From: an uncultured Coriobacteriales bacterium
GTDB lineage: Bacteria > Actinomycetota > Coriobacteriia > Coriobacteriales > Atopobiaceae
Direction: 5' to 3'
NCBI GenBank assembly: GCA_947305035.1
Contig: CAMZCV010000030.1
Location: 1-9,086 of the forward strand
Length of the DNA: 9,086 bases
Below are positions 1-5,807 of this stretch, one piece after another (position 1 is the stretch's first letter; every line of letters starts with the position of its first letter). A model generated the notes under the pieces. It did not search any database, was not told the origin of the DNA, and saw nothing but the letters and a program-made list of their open reading frames with translations. The translations under genes were made by a program, and so were the position numbers.

Positions 1-36
1 AGTATCCCCCATTGGGGGAGTATCCCCTAGTGGGGG
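1..36. repeat. Two tandem 18-bp palindromic repeats
   Basis: Positions 1-18 and 19-36 are direct copies of one 18-bp unit (AGTATCCCCCATTGGGGG and AGTATCCCCTAGTGGGGG, 16 of 18 identical). Each copy is itself dyad-symmetric: a C-run and a G-run flank a 3-4 bp centre. The second copy ends at 36, directly against the stop codon (37-39, minus strand) of the aldolase gene. The array starts at base 1 of the window, so more copies may lie to the left. A role as transcription terminator for the aldolase gene is possible because of the GC-rich hairpins, but no T-tract follows on the minus strand within view. Confidence 0.75.
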
Positions 37-1086
37 TTAGAGCGTTGCGGCGAAGGCGAGCAGCTCGTCCACGTCCTCGGGCTTTGTGGCCCAGGAGCAC
101 ACGAAGCGCGTGAGCGCACGTCCGTCGGGCAGATACTCGAAGATCTCGCATCCCGCCTCCTTGGCAAAGACCTGCGCCACCTCGGGTTCGAAGAGGAAGA
201 ACTGCTGGTTGGAGGGTGCGTCTCCCGCGGGCTCGAAGCCCAGCCCGATAAGCCCCGCGCGCAGCTTGAACGCGCACTCGTTGGCACCGCGCGCGAGCTT
301 CCAGTAAAGCGCCTCGCCATCCGGCTCGGGCTGGAACGCGCGCGCGAACTGCACGCCCAGCAAGCGCCCCTTGGCCATGAGGCCTCCGCGCTCCTTCACG
401 AGATACCCGAACGCCTCCTTGAGGGCGGGGTCGGCGATGACCATGGCCTCGCCGAAGAGCATGCCGTTCTTGGTACCGCCGATGTAGAACGCGCTCACGC
501 GCCGCGCGATGTGCTCCAGCGTGAGCCCCTCGGCAGCGGGGGAGGTGAGGGCGCTGCCCAGGCGTGCGCCGTCGAGGAACACCTTGAGGCCGCGGCTCTC
601 GGCCCAGTCGCAGATGGCATCGAAGCGCGCACGGCTCCACACCCCGCCCAGCTCGGTGGTGTTGGAGATGTAGATGGCAGCGGGCCGCGTCATGTGGCGG
701 CCGGTGCCCGTCTGGAACGTGAAGACCCGCTCGGCTTCCTCGGGAGATAGGAACCCGTCGGTATCGCGCGTCGCCAGCACGGTGCGCCCGCAGGCGGCGA
801 TCGAACCGGTCTCGTGCGTGTTGATGTGCCCGTCGCGCGTGCAGATGACGCCCTCCCAGTCGTGCAGCAGTCCCGTGACGCCCACGATGTTGGCGCTCGT
901 GCCGCCGATGCAGAACTCCACGTCCACGTCGTCGCGCCCGCACGCAGCGCGGATGAGCTCCCGCGCGCGCTCGCAGTACGGGTCGCCCTCGGTGTAGCCC
1001 ACGTGCTGCTCGGCGTTGGTGGAGACGAGCGCCTCGAGGATCTCGGGCGCGGCACCCTCGGAATAGTCGTTACGGAACATGCGCAT
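37..1086 (-). CDS. Threonine aldolase / beta-eliminating lyase family PLP enzyme
   Basis: This 349-residue fold-type I PLP enzyme resembles low-specificity L-threonine aldolases (family length about 330-350), which cleave L-threonine or L-allo-threonine to glycine and acetaldehyde in the cytoplasm. Visible landmarks are DGHINTHETG at 85-94 (the His that stacks on PLP), FLDGARLGSAL at 170-180 with the PLP-binding Asp172, and IGGTKNGMLFGEA at 202-214 with the Schiff-base Lys206. The start at 1086 (MRMFRND) is preferred because AAGGAG lies 6 nt upstream. The frame stays open to 1149, but those upstream starts have no ribosome site and would add 21 residues unlike the family. The gene is divergent from ilvE. 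Related beta-eliminating lyases of the same Pfam family could act on other beta-hydroxy amino acids, so the exact substrate is inferred. Confidence 0.88.
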   Translation of the reverse strand: MRMFRNDYSEGAAPEILEALVSTNAEQHVGYTEGDPYCERARELIRAACGRDDVDVEFCIGGTSANIVGVTGLLHDWEGVICTRDGHINTHETGSIAACGRTVLATRDTDGFLSPEEAERVFTFQTGTGRHMTRPAAIYISNTTELGGVWSRARFDAICDWAESRGLKVFLDGARLGSALTSPAAEGLTLEHIARRVSAFYIGGTKNGMLFGEAMVIADPALKEAFGYLVKERGGLMAKGRLLGVQFARAFQPEPDGEALYWKLARGANECAFKLRAGLIGLGFEPAGDAPSNQQFFLFEPEVAQVFAKEAGCEIFEYLPDGRALTRFVCSWATKPEDVDELLAFAATL

Positions 1087-1122
1087 GGGGAGCTCCTTAA
1101 TCGGTTTTCTCGTTTCCATCCC

Positions 1123-1128
1123 ATTGTA
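1123..1128 (-). promoter_or_regulatory. Candidate -10 box for the aldolase gene
   Basis: Read on the minus strand this is TACAAT, five of six matches to TATAAT, placed 37 nt before the ATG at 1086. The hexamer 17 bp upstream (GGATGC) is a poor -35, so the promoter is weak or activator-dependent if real. Confidence 0.35.
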
Positions 1129-1135
1129 AATGGTC

Positions 1136-1148
1136 TGCAACAGTTGCA
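1136..1148. promoter_or_regulatory. 13-bp perfect dyad, candidate operator
   Basis: TGCAACAGTTGCA is a perfect inverted repeat of two 6-bp arms around one base. It lies in the 127-bp divergent gap between the aldolase gene and ilvE. It falls inside the spacer of the candidate aldolase promoter and overlaps the candidate ilvE -35 hexamer (TTGCAT, 1144-1149). Regulator binding is inferred from symmetry and position only. Confidence 0.35.
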
Positions 1149-1174
1149 TCCGCCCGCGCGCGGAGCGTTATCTT
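1144..1174 (+). promoter_or_regulatory. Weak candidate promoter for ilvE
   Basis: TTGCAT at 1144-1149 and TATCTT at 1169-1174 are separated by 19 bp. Both match the sigma-70 consensus only partly and the spacing is slightly long. It is the best pair I can see between the dyad and the ilvE ribosome site. Confidence 0.25.
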
Positions 1175-1213
1175 TGTATTCATCGATTCGTTCCGCGTAT
1201 AGGGAGACCCATC

Positions 1214-2248
1214 ATGGAGAAGAAGGACATCGACTGGGGCAGCCTCACGTTTGCCTACACCAAGACCGACTACAGCTATGCCTGCAACTACAAGGACGGC
1301 GCCTGGGGCGAGGACATCCTCACGCCCGACCATTCCATCGTCATGAGCGAGTGCGCGGGTATCTTCCATTACTGCCAGGAGGTCTTCGAGGGCCTCAAGG
1401 CCTACACCACCAAGGATGGTCGCATCGTCTGCTTCCGCCCCGACATGAACGCCCAGCGCATGTATGACTCCGCACAGCGCATCTGCATGCCGCCGTTCCC
1501 CGTCGACCGCTTCATCAACGCGGTCAAGATGGTCGTCAAGGCCAACCTCGCGTGGGTCCCGCCCTTCGGAAGCGGCGCCACGCTCTACATCCGCCCGTTC
1601 ATGATCGCCACCGGCGACGTTATCGGCGTCAAGCCCGCCACCGAGTACCAGTTCCGCATCCTCGTCACGCCCGTCGGCCCGTACTACAAGGGCGGCGTCC
1701 AGCCCGTGGCGCTCAAGGTCTCGGCCTACGACCGCGCCGCGCCCCATGGCACCGGCAACATCAAGGCCGGCCTCAACTACGCCATGTCGCTCTATCCCAG
1801 CGTCGAGGCCCACGCCGAGGGCTATGCCGACAACATGTTCCTCGACAGCCAGACCCGCACCTACGTGGAGGAGTCCGGCGGCGCCAACTTCCTGTTCGTC
1901 ACCGCTGACGGCGGCCTGGTGGTTCCGCAGTCCTTCACCGACTCCATCCTCCCGTCCATCACCCGCCGTTCGCTCGTCCAGGTTGCCGAGGACATCCTCG
2001 GCCTCAAGGTCGAGCAGCGCCCGGTGCGCTTCGACGAGATCGACCAGTTCGTCGAGTGCGGCATGTGCGGCACCGCTGCCGTCATCAGCCCGGTGGGCAA
2101 GGTCGTCGACCTCGAGGGCAACGAGCATGTCTTCGGCGCCGGCATGGAGCACGTCGGCCCCGTTCTGGCCAAGCTCCGCGCAACCCTCACCGGCATCCAG
2201 GCAGGCGAGATCGAGGGCCCCGAGGGATGGGTCGTCGAAATCGCCTAG
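1214..2248 (+). CDS. ilvE: Branched-chain amino acid aminotransferase
   Basis: This 344-residue class IV PLP transaminase interconverts leucine, isoleucine and valine with their 2-oxo acids, using 2-oxoglutarate/glutamate. It acts at the last step of branched-chain synthesis or the first of breakdown. The length and the long N-terminal part fit the type II (about 340-360 aa) BCAT group. Visible motifs are QEVFEGLKAY at 55-64, YIRPF at 125-129, GTGNIKAGLNYA at 179-190 with the Schiff-base Lys184, EESGGANFLF at 219-228, and CGTAAVISPVG at 285-295. The ATG at 1214 is chosen because AGGGAG sits 7 nt upstream. In-frame codons back to 1130 give a sequence unlike the family. The gene stands alone, divergent from the aldolase gene, and ends in its own terminator. 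A second cysteine forms CGMC at 282-285. Confidence 0.95.
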   Translation: MEKKDIDWGSLTFAYTKTDYSYACNYKDGAWGEDILTPDHSIVMSECAGIFHYCQEVFEGLKAYTTKDGRIVCFRPDMNAQRMYDSAQRICMPPFPVDRFINAVKMVVKANLAWVPPFGSGATLYIRPFMIATGDVIGVKPATEYQFRILVTPVGPYYKGGVQPVALKVSAYDRAAPHGTGNIKAGLNYAMSLYPSVEAHAEGYADNMFLDSQTRTYVEESGGANFLFVTADGGLVVPQSFTDSILPSITRRSLVQVAEDILGLKVEQRPVRFDEIDQFVECGMCGTAAVISPVGKVVDLEGNEHVFGAGMEHVGPVLAKLRATLTGIQAGEIEGPEGWVVEIA

Positions 2249-2271
2249 CGCTCGAACCATCGCTCAAGGCT

Positions 2272-2307
2272 GCCCCCGCCCTCCATCGGAAGGCGGGGGC
2301 TTTTCTT
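2272..2307 (+). terminator. Intrinsic terminator of ilvE
   Basis: A 9-bp perfect GC stem (GCCCCCGCC at 2272-2280 with GGCGGGGGC at 2292-2300) encloses an 11-nt loop. The inner TCC/GGA can add three more pairs after one mismatch. TTTTCTT follows directly at 2301-2307, and the stem starts 23 nt after the ilvE stop. The opposite strand has no T-tract after the stem, so it probably does not stop the convergent minus-strand gene. Confidence 0.9.
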
Positions 2308-2329
2308 GTCCAGGTTGCCAGATGCTTCC

Positions 2330-3406
2330 CTACACGCCCGACTCGCGCCGCGTCGTGTGGACCTCCTTGCGGAAGAGCGCATCCTCCCAGTCCGTGAATT
2401 CTTCTGCCTTCGTGAGCGCGAGGCCGTAGGGAACCACACAGGGCTTGCCGTTGCCGTCCACGCAGACCTCCGTGAGGAACGCCCTGTTGATAAGGGCGCG
2501 CGTTCCGTTGGCCGGATCCTCCACGTAGGAGTTCACGCGCACCTCGAGCGAGCTCTTGCCAACGTAGGTGACCTCCGCCTCGATGACCACGATGTCGCCG
2601 AGATACGCGGGCGAGCGGAACTCGAGCGTGTCGACGCACGCCGTGGTCACGTACATGCCGCAATGCCTGATGGCAGCCGTGCCCGCCGCGTCGTCGATCC
2701 ACTCCATGAGGCGTCCGCCGAAGAGGCGGTTGGCGCCGTTGATATCCTCGTGGCGCAGGAGATGCGTGGTTACCGTGGACGATGCCGCCCTGGTTTTCGT
2801 GCCCTTGGGGTGGGCGACGGCCTTCTTCTCCATGAGCTCGCGGGCGTGCCGAGCGGCCTTCCAGTCCTCGGGGATGATGTCGTAGACGTCCACGTCCACC
2901 ACGCCACGGTTGTTGCGCATGGCGCTGCGCTCGGTTCCCGCGTAGGTCATGCCGCAATGGCGCATGACGCCGCCCGAGTTGGGGTTCTCCACGTCGTGGA
3001 CCGAGCGGATCCGCTTCACGCCCACCTTGCCGAAGAGGAAGTCGATCACCGTGGCAAGCGCCTCGCTTGTGATGCCCTGATGCCACCATGCGCGCCCGAT
3101 GCAGTAGCCGATCTCGGCGCAATAGCCTTCGAGGGGCCAGCCAACCACGGAGATGGTGCCCACGACGTCGCCCGTCTCGCGGATCACGATGGCCCACTGG
3201 TAGAAGGAGGGGTCGCTGTAGGATGCCGTCCACGAGGCGATGACCTGCTTCGTCACCTCCACGCTCTCGTGCGGCTGCCAGGTGAGGTAGCGCGTGACCT
3301 GCGCGTCGGAAGCCCAGTTGGAGAACATCGCCTGCGCGTCGTCTGCGCAGATGCGGCGCAGCGTGAGGCGCTTCGACTCGAGCGTAACCGTTCCCTTGTG
3401 CTCCAT
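2330..3406 (-). CDS. GNAT acetyltransferase fused to hotdog acyl-CoA thioesterase
   Basis: This is one continuous 358-residue frame with two recognisable enzymes. Residues about 8-178 are a RimJ/RimL-type GNAT N-acetyltransferase. They carry RAWWHQGITSEAL at 105-116, the acetyl-CoA loop, and ENPNSGGVMRHCGM at 140-153, the usual C-terminal GNAT signature. After a basic linker (about 180-205), residues about 212-335 are a hotdog acyl-CoA thioesterase. The motif HEDINGANRLFGGRLMEWID at 219-238 keeps the Asp/Asn, GG and Glu/Asp positions expected of the YciA/ACOT group, which hydrolyses acyl-CoA to free acid and CoA. The start at 3406 (MEHKG) is chosen because GGAG lies 5 nt upstream; a TTG at 3430 is in frame but less likely. 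Both domains use CoA thioesters, but the acceptor of the acetyltransferase and the acyl chain hydrolysed cannot be read from sequence. The gene is monocistronic, convergent to ilvE and divergent from hisS. Confidence 0.88.
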   Translation of the reverse strand: MEHKGTVTLESKRLTLRRICADDAQAMFSNWASDAQVTRYLTWQPHESVEVTKQVIASWTASYSDPSFYQWAIVIRETGDVVGTISVVGWPLEGYCAEIGYCIGRAWWHQGITSEALATVIDFLFGKVGVKRIRSVHDVENPNSGGVMRHCGMTYAGTERSAMRNNRGVVDVDVYDIIPEDWKAARHARELMEKKAVAHPKGTKTRAASSTVTTHLLRHEDINGANRLFGGRLMEWIDDAAGTAAIRHCGMYVTTACVDTLEFRSPAYLGDIVVIEAEVTYVGKSSLEVRVNSYVEDPANGTRALINRAFLTEVCVDGNGKPCVVPYGLALTKAEEFTDWEDALFRKEVHTTRRESGV

Positions 3407-3433
3407 GGATGCTCCTTCCCTCGCATGCAATCC

Positions 3434-3439
3434 ATTCTA
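3434..3439 (-). promoter_or_regulatory. Candidate -10 box for the GNAT-thioesterase gene
   Basis: On the minus strand this reads TAGAAT (five of six consensus), 28 nt before the ATG at 3406. The hexamer 17 bp upstream (AGTATA) is a poor -35. It overlaps the region where the hisS -35 would lie. Confidence 0.35.
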
Positions 3440-3453
3440 TGCGACCCGTCGGC

Positions 3454-3462
3454 TGGTATACT
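3454..3462 (+). promoter_or_regulatory. Extended -10 promoter of hisS
   Basis: TGG TATACT is an extended -10 element: TGn at 3454-3456, then TATACT, five of six to consensus. It lies 39 nt before the hisS ATG. No good -35 is present at 16-18 bp, which the extended -10 can offset. The predicted leader is only about 30 nt, too short for a T-box. Confidence 0.55.
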
Positions 3463-3501
3463 CTTCTCTTGTCACGACTTATCGGCACGAAAGGGCTTCA
3501 C

Positions 3502-4809
3502 ATGGGACAGAGGGTTCAGGGAACCGAGGATCTTATCGGCGCGTACATGCGGGAGTGGGAGCACATGCTCGCCGTCTCGCGCGAGGTCTTCTCGACTTAC
3601 GGCTTCGATATGGTCGAGACACCCGCGCTCGAGCAGGTGGATACCTTCGTGCACGGCATCGGCGAGTCCACCGACGTGGTGCGCAAGGAGATGTTCCGCG
3701 TGGTGTCCGGCGCGCTTCTCGGCGATCTGCTGGCTGCGGGAACCGAGAGCCGCCTCAAGGCGCGTCAGCGCCTGGCGCTGCGCCCCGAGGGCACTGCGGG
3801 CTTTGTGCGCGCTGCCGTGGAGAGCAACCTCGTGCCGCAGGGCGGCGCCCCCGTGAAGGCTTGGTACGCGGGCCCGATGTTCCGCGGCGAGCGACCGCAG
3901 AAGGGTCGTCTGCGCCAGTTCCACCAGGTGGGCGTCGAGGTGCTCGGTGCGTCCGACCCCGCCATCGACGCGGAGCTCATCATCATGCTCGTCGAGTACT
4001 TCGTGAAGCTGGGCTTCCCCGCCGATTCGCTCATGCTGCGCATCAATTCCATGGGCGATGCAGCGTGCCGCCCCAAGTACCGTTCGAGCGTGCGCCAGTT
4101 CATCCTCGACCATGCCGACGAGATGTGCGACGACTGCCGCGAGCGCGCCGAGCTCAACCCGCTGCGCGCCTTCGACTGCAAGAACCCCGCGTGCCGCGAG
4201 GTCATGAAGGACGCCCCGCTCGTGACCAACAACCTCTGCGACGAGTGCGCTGCGCACTATGCGCAGGTCAAGGCCTATCTTGACGAGGCGGGCATCGCGT
4301 ATGAGGAGGATCCCACGCTCGTGCGCGGCCTCGATTACTACACCCGCACCGTCTTCGAGGTGGATGTGCGCGATGCGGGCGTGGGTGCCATCGGCGGCGG
4401 CGGCCGTTATGACGGCCTGGTGGAGCTCGAGGGTGGCAAACCCACCCCGGGCATCGGCTTCGCCGTGGGATTCGAGCGCATCTCGCTTGCCCTGAAGGCG
4501 CTTGGCAGCACGCTCGAGACCGAGCCCGAGCCGCGCGTGTTCGTTGCCTGCACGCCCGACGCGCGTGCTGCGGCCTTCTCGGTTACGCGTTTGCTGCGTG
4601 CTGCGGGTATCCGCACCGAGGCCGACTATCAGGGCCGTTCGCTCAAGGGGCAGTTCAAGCTCGCCGACAAGATCGGCTCGCGCGTCGTCGTGGTGCTCGG
4701 GAGCGATGAGGTGGCAGCGGGCGGCGCAACCGTGCGCGACATGCAGACGCACGAGCAGACGCTCGTTCCGCTCGACCAGCTCGCCGAGGTTGTCGCCTCC
4801 AAGCTGTAG
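3502..4809 (+). CDS. hisS: Histidyl-tRNA synthetase
   Basis: This 435-residue class II aminoacyl-tRNA synthetase activates histidine with ATP and charges tRNA-His in the cytoplasm. Visible motifs are QGTEDLIG at 6-13, the motif 2 region RPEGTAGFVRA (94-104) with MFRGERPQKGRLRQFHQ (126-142), the histidine signature LVRGLDYYTR at 273-282, GGGGRYDGL at 298-306, and motif 3 GIGFAVGFERI at 317-327. The C-terminal anticodon-binding domain spans about 345-435. The ATG at 3502 is chosen because AAAGGG lies 6 nt upstream and the family starts with MxxRxxGTED; the open frame back to 3409 is not family-like. Six cysteines (209, 212, 226, 231, 246, 249) cluster in the insertion domain. The frequent hisS-aspS pairing is absent: the next gene is on the other strand, beyond a repeat cluster. 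Confidence 0.97.
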   Translation: MGQRVQGTEDLIGAYMREWEHMLAVSREVFSTYGFDMVETPALEQVDTFVHGIGESTDVVRKEMFRVVSGALLGDLLAAGTESRLKARQRLALRPEGTAGFVRAAVESNLVPQGGAPVKAWYAGPMFRGERPQKGRLRQFHQVGVEVLGASDPAIDAELIIMLVEYFVKLGFPADSLMLRINSMGDAACRPKYRSSVRQFILDHADEMCDDCRERAELNPLRAFDCKNPACREVMKDAPLVTNNLCDECAAHYAQVKAYLDEAGIAYEEDPTLVRGLDYYTRTVFEVDVRDAGVGAIGGGGRYDGLVELEGGKPTPGIGFAVGFERISLALKALGSTLETEPEPRVFVACTPDARAAAFSVTRLLRAAGIRTEADYQGRSLKGQFKLADKIGSRVVVVLGSDEVAAGGATVRDMQTHEQTLVPLDQLAEVVASKL

Positions 4810-4811
4810 CC

Positions 4812-4838
4812 TGGGACACCTGTCCGGTTACTGTCCCA
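4812..4838. repeat. Diverged repeat unit A of intergenic cluster
   Basis: This 27-bp unit begins with TGGGACA and ends with TGTCCCA, a perfect 7-bp terminal inverted repeat around a 13-bp core containing CCGG. It starts 3 nt after the hisS stop. It shares the arm pattern TGRGACA/TGTCYCA with the four closer units at 4841-4964, but its core is diverged. Transcribed on the plus strand it could form a hairpin, but no U-tract follows. Confidence 0.55.
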
Positions 4839-4840
4839 CA

Positions 4841-4964
4841 TGAGACAGTTACCCGGTCGTTTAAGGTAATGAGGCAGTAACCCGGTCATTAGTCCCGCAT
4901 GAGACAAACGACCGGGTAACTGTCTGAAAAAAACCTATGAGACAAATGACCGGGTAACTGTCTG
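4841..4964. repeat. Cluster of four REP-like repeat units in inverted pairs
   Basis: Four copies share the core GACCGGGTAACTGTCT or its complement. B (4843-4862) and C (4872-4890) are in reverse orientation. D (4899-4926) and E (4937-4964) are in forward orientation, are direct copies with 27 of 28 bases identical, and are separated by 10 bp including A7. B is the exact 20-bp reverse complement of 4906-4925 in D, and 19 of 20 to E. C matches D at 16 of 19 positions. Transcripts of either strand could therefore fold into a nested hairpin, B with E and C with D. Unit E ends 3 bp before the AIM24 stop codon. On the minus strand a T7 tract (4933-4927) follows unit E, so the cluster may also end AIM24 transcription. 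Confidence 0.85.
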
Positions 4965-4967
4965 CTA

Positions 4968-5645
4968 TCAGTTGGTGACGATGTAGGGCTGGATGGCGCT
5001 TGCCACACCGGAGATGGGCATGGTCTGCAGCCAGATGCGGCCGGGGCCGGTGAGCACGGTGTTGAACAGGCCCTCGCCGCCCAGCAGCTTGTTCTTGAGG
5101 CCGGGAACCTGCTGGATCTCGATCTGGACGGACGGCTCGAAGCCCGCCACGTTGCCCGTGTCGACGATCATCTGCTGGCCTGCAGCGAGCTGGTACTCCA
5201 CGAGTTCGCCGTCGATCTCGGCGAACACCACGCCGGTGCCCGAGACACGCTGCATGATGAAGCCCTCGCCGCCGAAGATGCCAACGCTGGCCTTCTTGTT
5301 GAAATGGATGTCGAGGTTGACGGTGGCCTCGCTTGCTAGGAACGCGCGCTTCTGAAGAACGAAGTCGCGGCCGGGGGCAAGCTGGAGCGCCATGATCTTG
5401 CCGGGGAAGCTGGAGCCGAAGGCGATCATGCCGGGGCCGCCCATGGCGGTGTAGCGGTTCTGGAACAGGCTCTCGCCGGAGAGCGCCTTGGAGAACATCT
5501 TGCCGATGCCGCCGCCACCGGTAGTTTCCATATGCATGTTGGGGGTCATCCAGACCATGGAACCGCTCTCGGTGATCATGGTCTCGTTGGCTGCAAGGGT
5601 GCAGATGACCACGGGGAACTGCCCGCCTCTGATTTCGTACTGCAT
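4968..5645 (-). CDS. AIM24-family protein (TIGR00266-like)
   Basis: This 225-residue soluble protein has the length and layout of bacterial AIM24/DUF124 proteins, a beta-rich duplicated fold. The biochemical role of bacterial members is not settled; the yeast namesake is a mitochondrial protein. Visible features are a Gly-rich turn TTGGGGIGKM at 41-50, SLFQNRYTA at 59-67, a Gly-rich repeat pattern GGEGFIMQRVSGTG at 125-138, and near the C-terminus GGEGLFNTVLTGPGRIWLQT at 189-208, which is typical of the family. There is no signal peptide or membrane segment. The ATG at 5645 is chosen because AAAGGA lies just upstream with 6 nt between. The frame continues to 5801, but that extension runs through the promoter. 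It is monocistronic, with repeats at its 3' end. Confidence 0.88.
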   Translation of the reverse strand: MQYEIRGGQFPVVICTLAANETMITESGSMVWMTPNMHMETTGGGGIGKMFSKALSGESLFQNRYTAMGGPGMIAFGSSFPGKIMALQLAPGRDFVLQKRAFLASEATVNLDIHFNKKASVGIFGGEGFIMQRVSGTGVVFAEIDGELVEYQLAAGQQMIVDTGNVAGFEPSVQIEIQQVPGLKNKLLGGEGLFNTVLTGPGRIWLQTMPISGVASAIQPYIVTN

Positions 5646-5682
5646 AATGGATCCTTTCGTAGGGTTTGCCAAGCTATCAAAG

Positions 5683-5691
5683 AGTGTAGCA
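5683..5691 (-). promoter_or_regulatory. Extended -10 promoter of the AIM24-family gene
   Basis: On the minus strand this reads TGC TACACT, a TGn extended -10 with a five-of-six TATAAT match, 37 nt before the ATG at 5645. A clear -35 is not seen at 16-18 bp. It is the same promoter style as at hisS. Confidence 0.5.
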
Positions 5692-5807
5692 GCTCGAAAA
5701 CAAATTGACTTACGTCCCGTTGTGTATGGTCGGCGAGAGGGGCTATTCAGATGCCAGCACCTCGAAGGTGCGGTTTTCATGGCAGGATTGCAGCTTTTCA
5801 CGGGATG
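5692..5807. other. Intergenic stretch with one orphan hairpin
   Basis: No gene is supported here. The only structure I see is a 6-bp hairpin, GCACCT (5757-5762) with AGGTGC (5766-5771) around CGA, followed by GGTTTTC at 5772-5778. This looks like a weak plus-strand terminator, but no plus-strand gene ends upstream of it. A TTGACT at 5705-5710 has no partner -10 at normal spacing. Confidence 0.35.

Noticed and set aside
282..295. A possible redox CXXC switch or Cys cluster on other frames, and the CGMC at residues 282-285 of the ilvE product (nucleotides 2057-2068)
   Set aside because: The mammalian BCAT redox CXXC lies after the GTA motif, whereas this one precedes it. One of the two cysteines belongs to the common CGTA sequence, so a redox switch is not supported.
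1097..2260. 387-residue minus-strand open frame opposite ilvE
   Set aside because: It is the antisense shadow of ilvE, composed of Val/Gly/Asp/Leu-rich sequence with no domain. ilvE itself has all catalytic motifs and a ribosome site.
3463..3501. T-box or leader-peptide attenuator ahead of hisS
   Set aside because: The predicted leader is about 30 nt, with no T-box specifier stem, no antiterminator sequence, no run of His codons and no terminator.
2187..3856. Long overlapping open frames on other frames (for example 2306-3856 plus and 2187-3488 minus)
   Set aside because: They are Arg/Ala/His-rich, low-complexity translations with no recognisable motif, and overlap genes with clear domains. 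They are typical shadows of high-GC coding sequence.
4841..4964. Repeats considered as a CRISPR array
   Set aside because: Units occur in both orientations, spacing is irregular (10-bp gap between the direct copies), there are no uniform unique spacers, and no cas genes are nearby.
5705..5730. Plus-strand promoter TTGACT with TATGGT
   Set aside because: The spacer is only 14 bp, too short for a sigma-70 promoter, and no gene follows.
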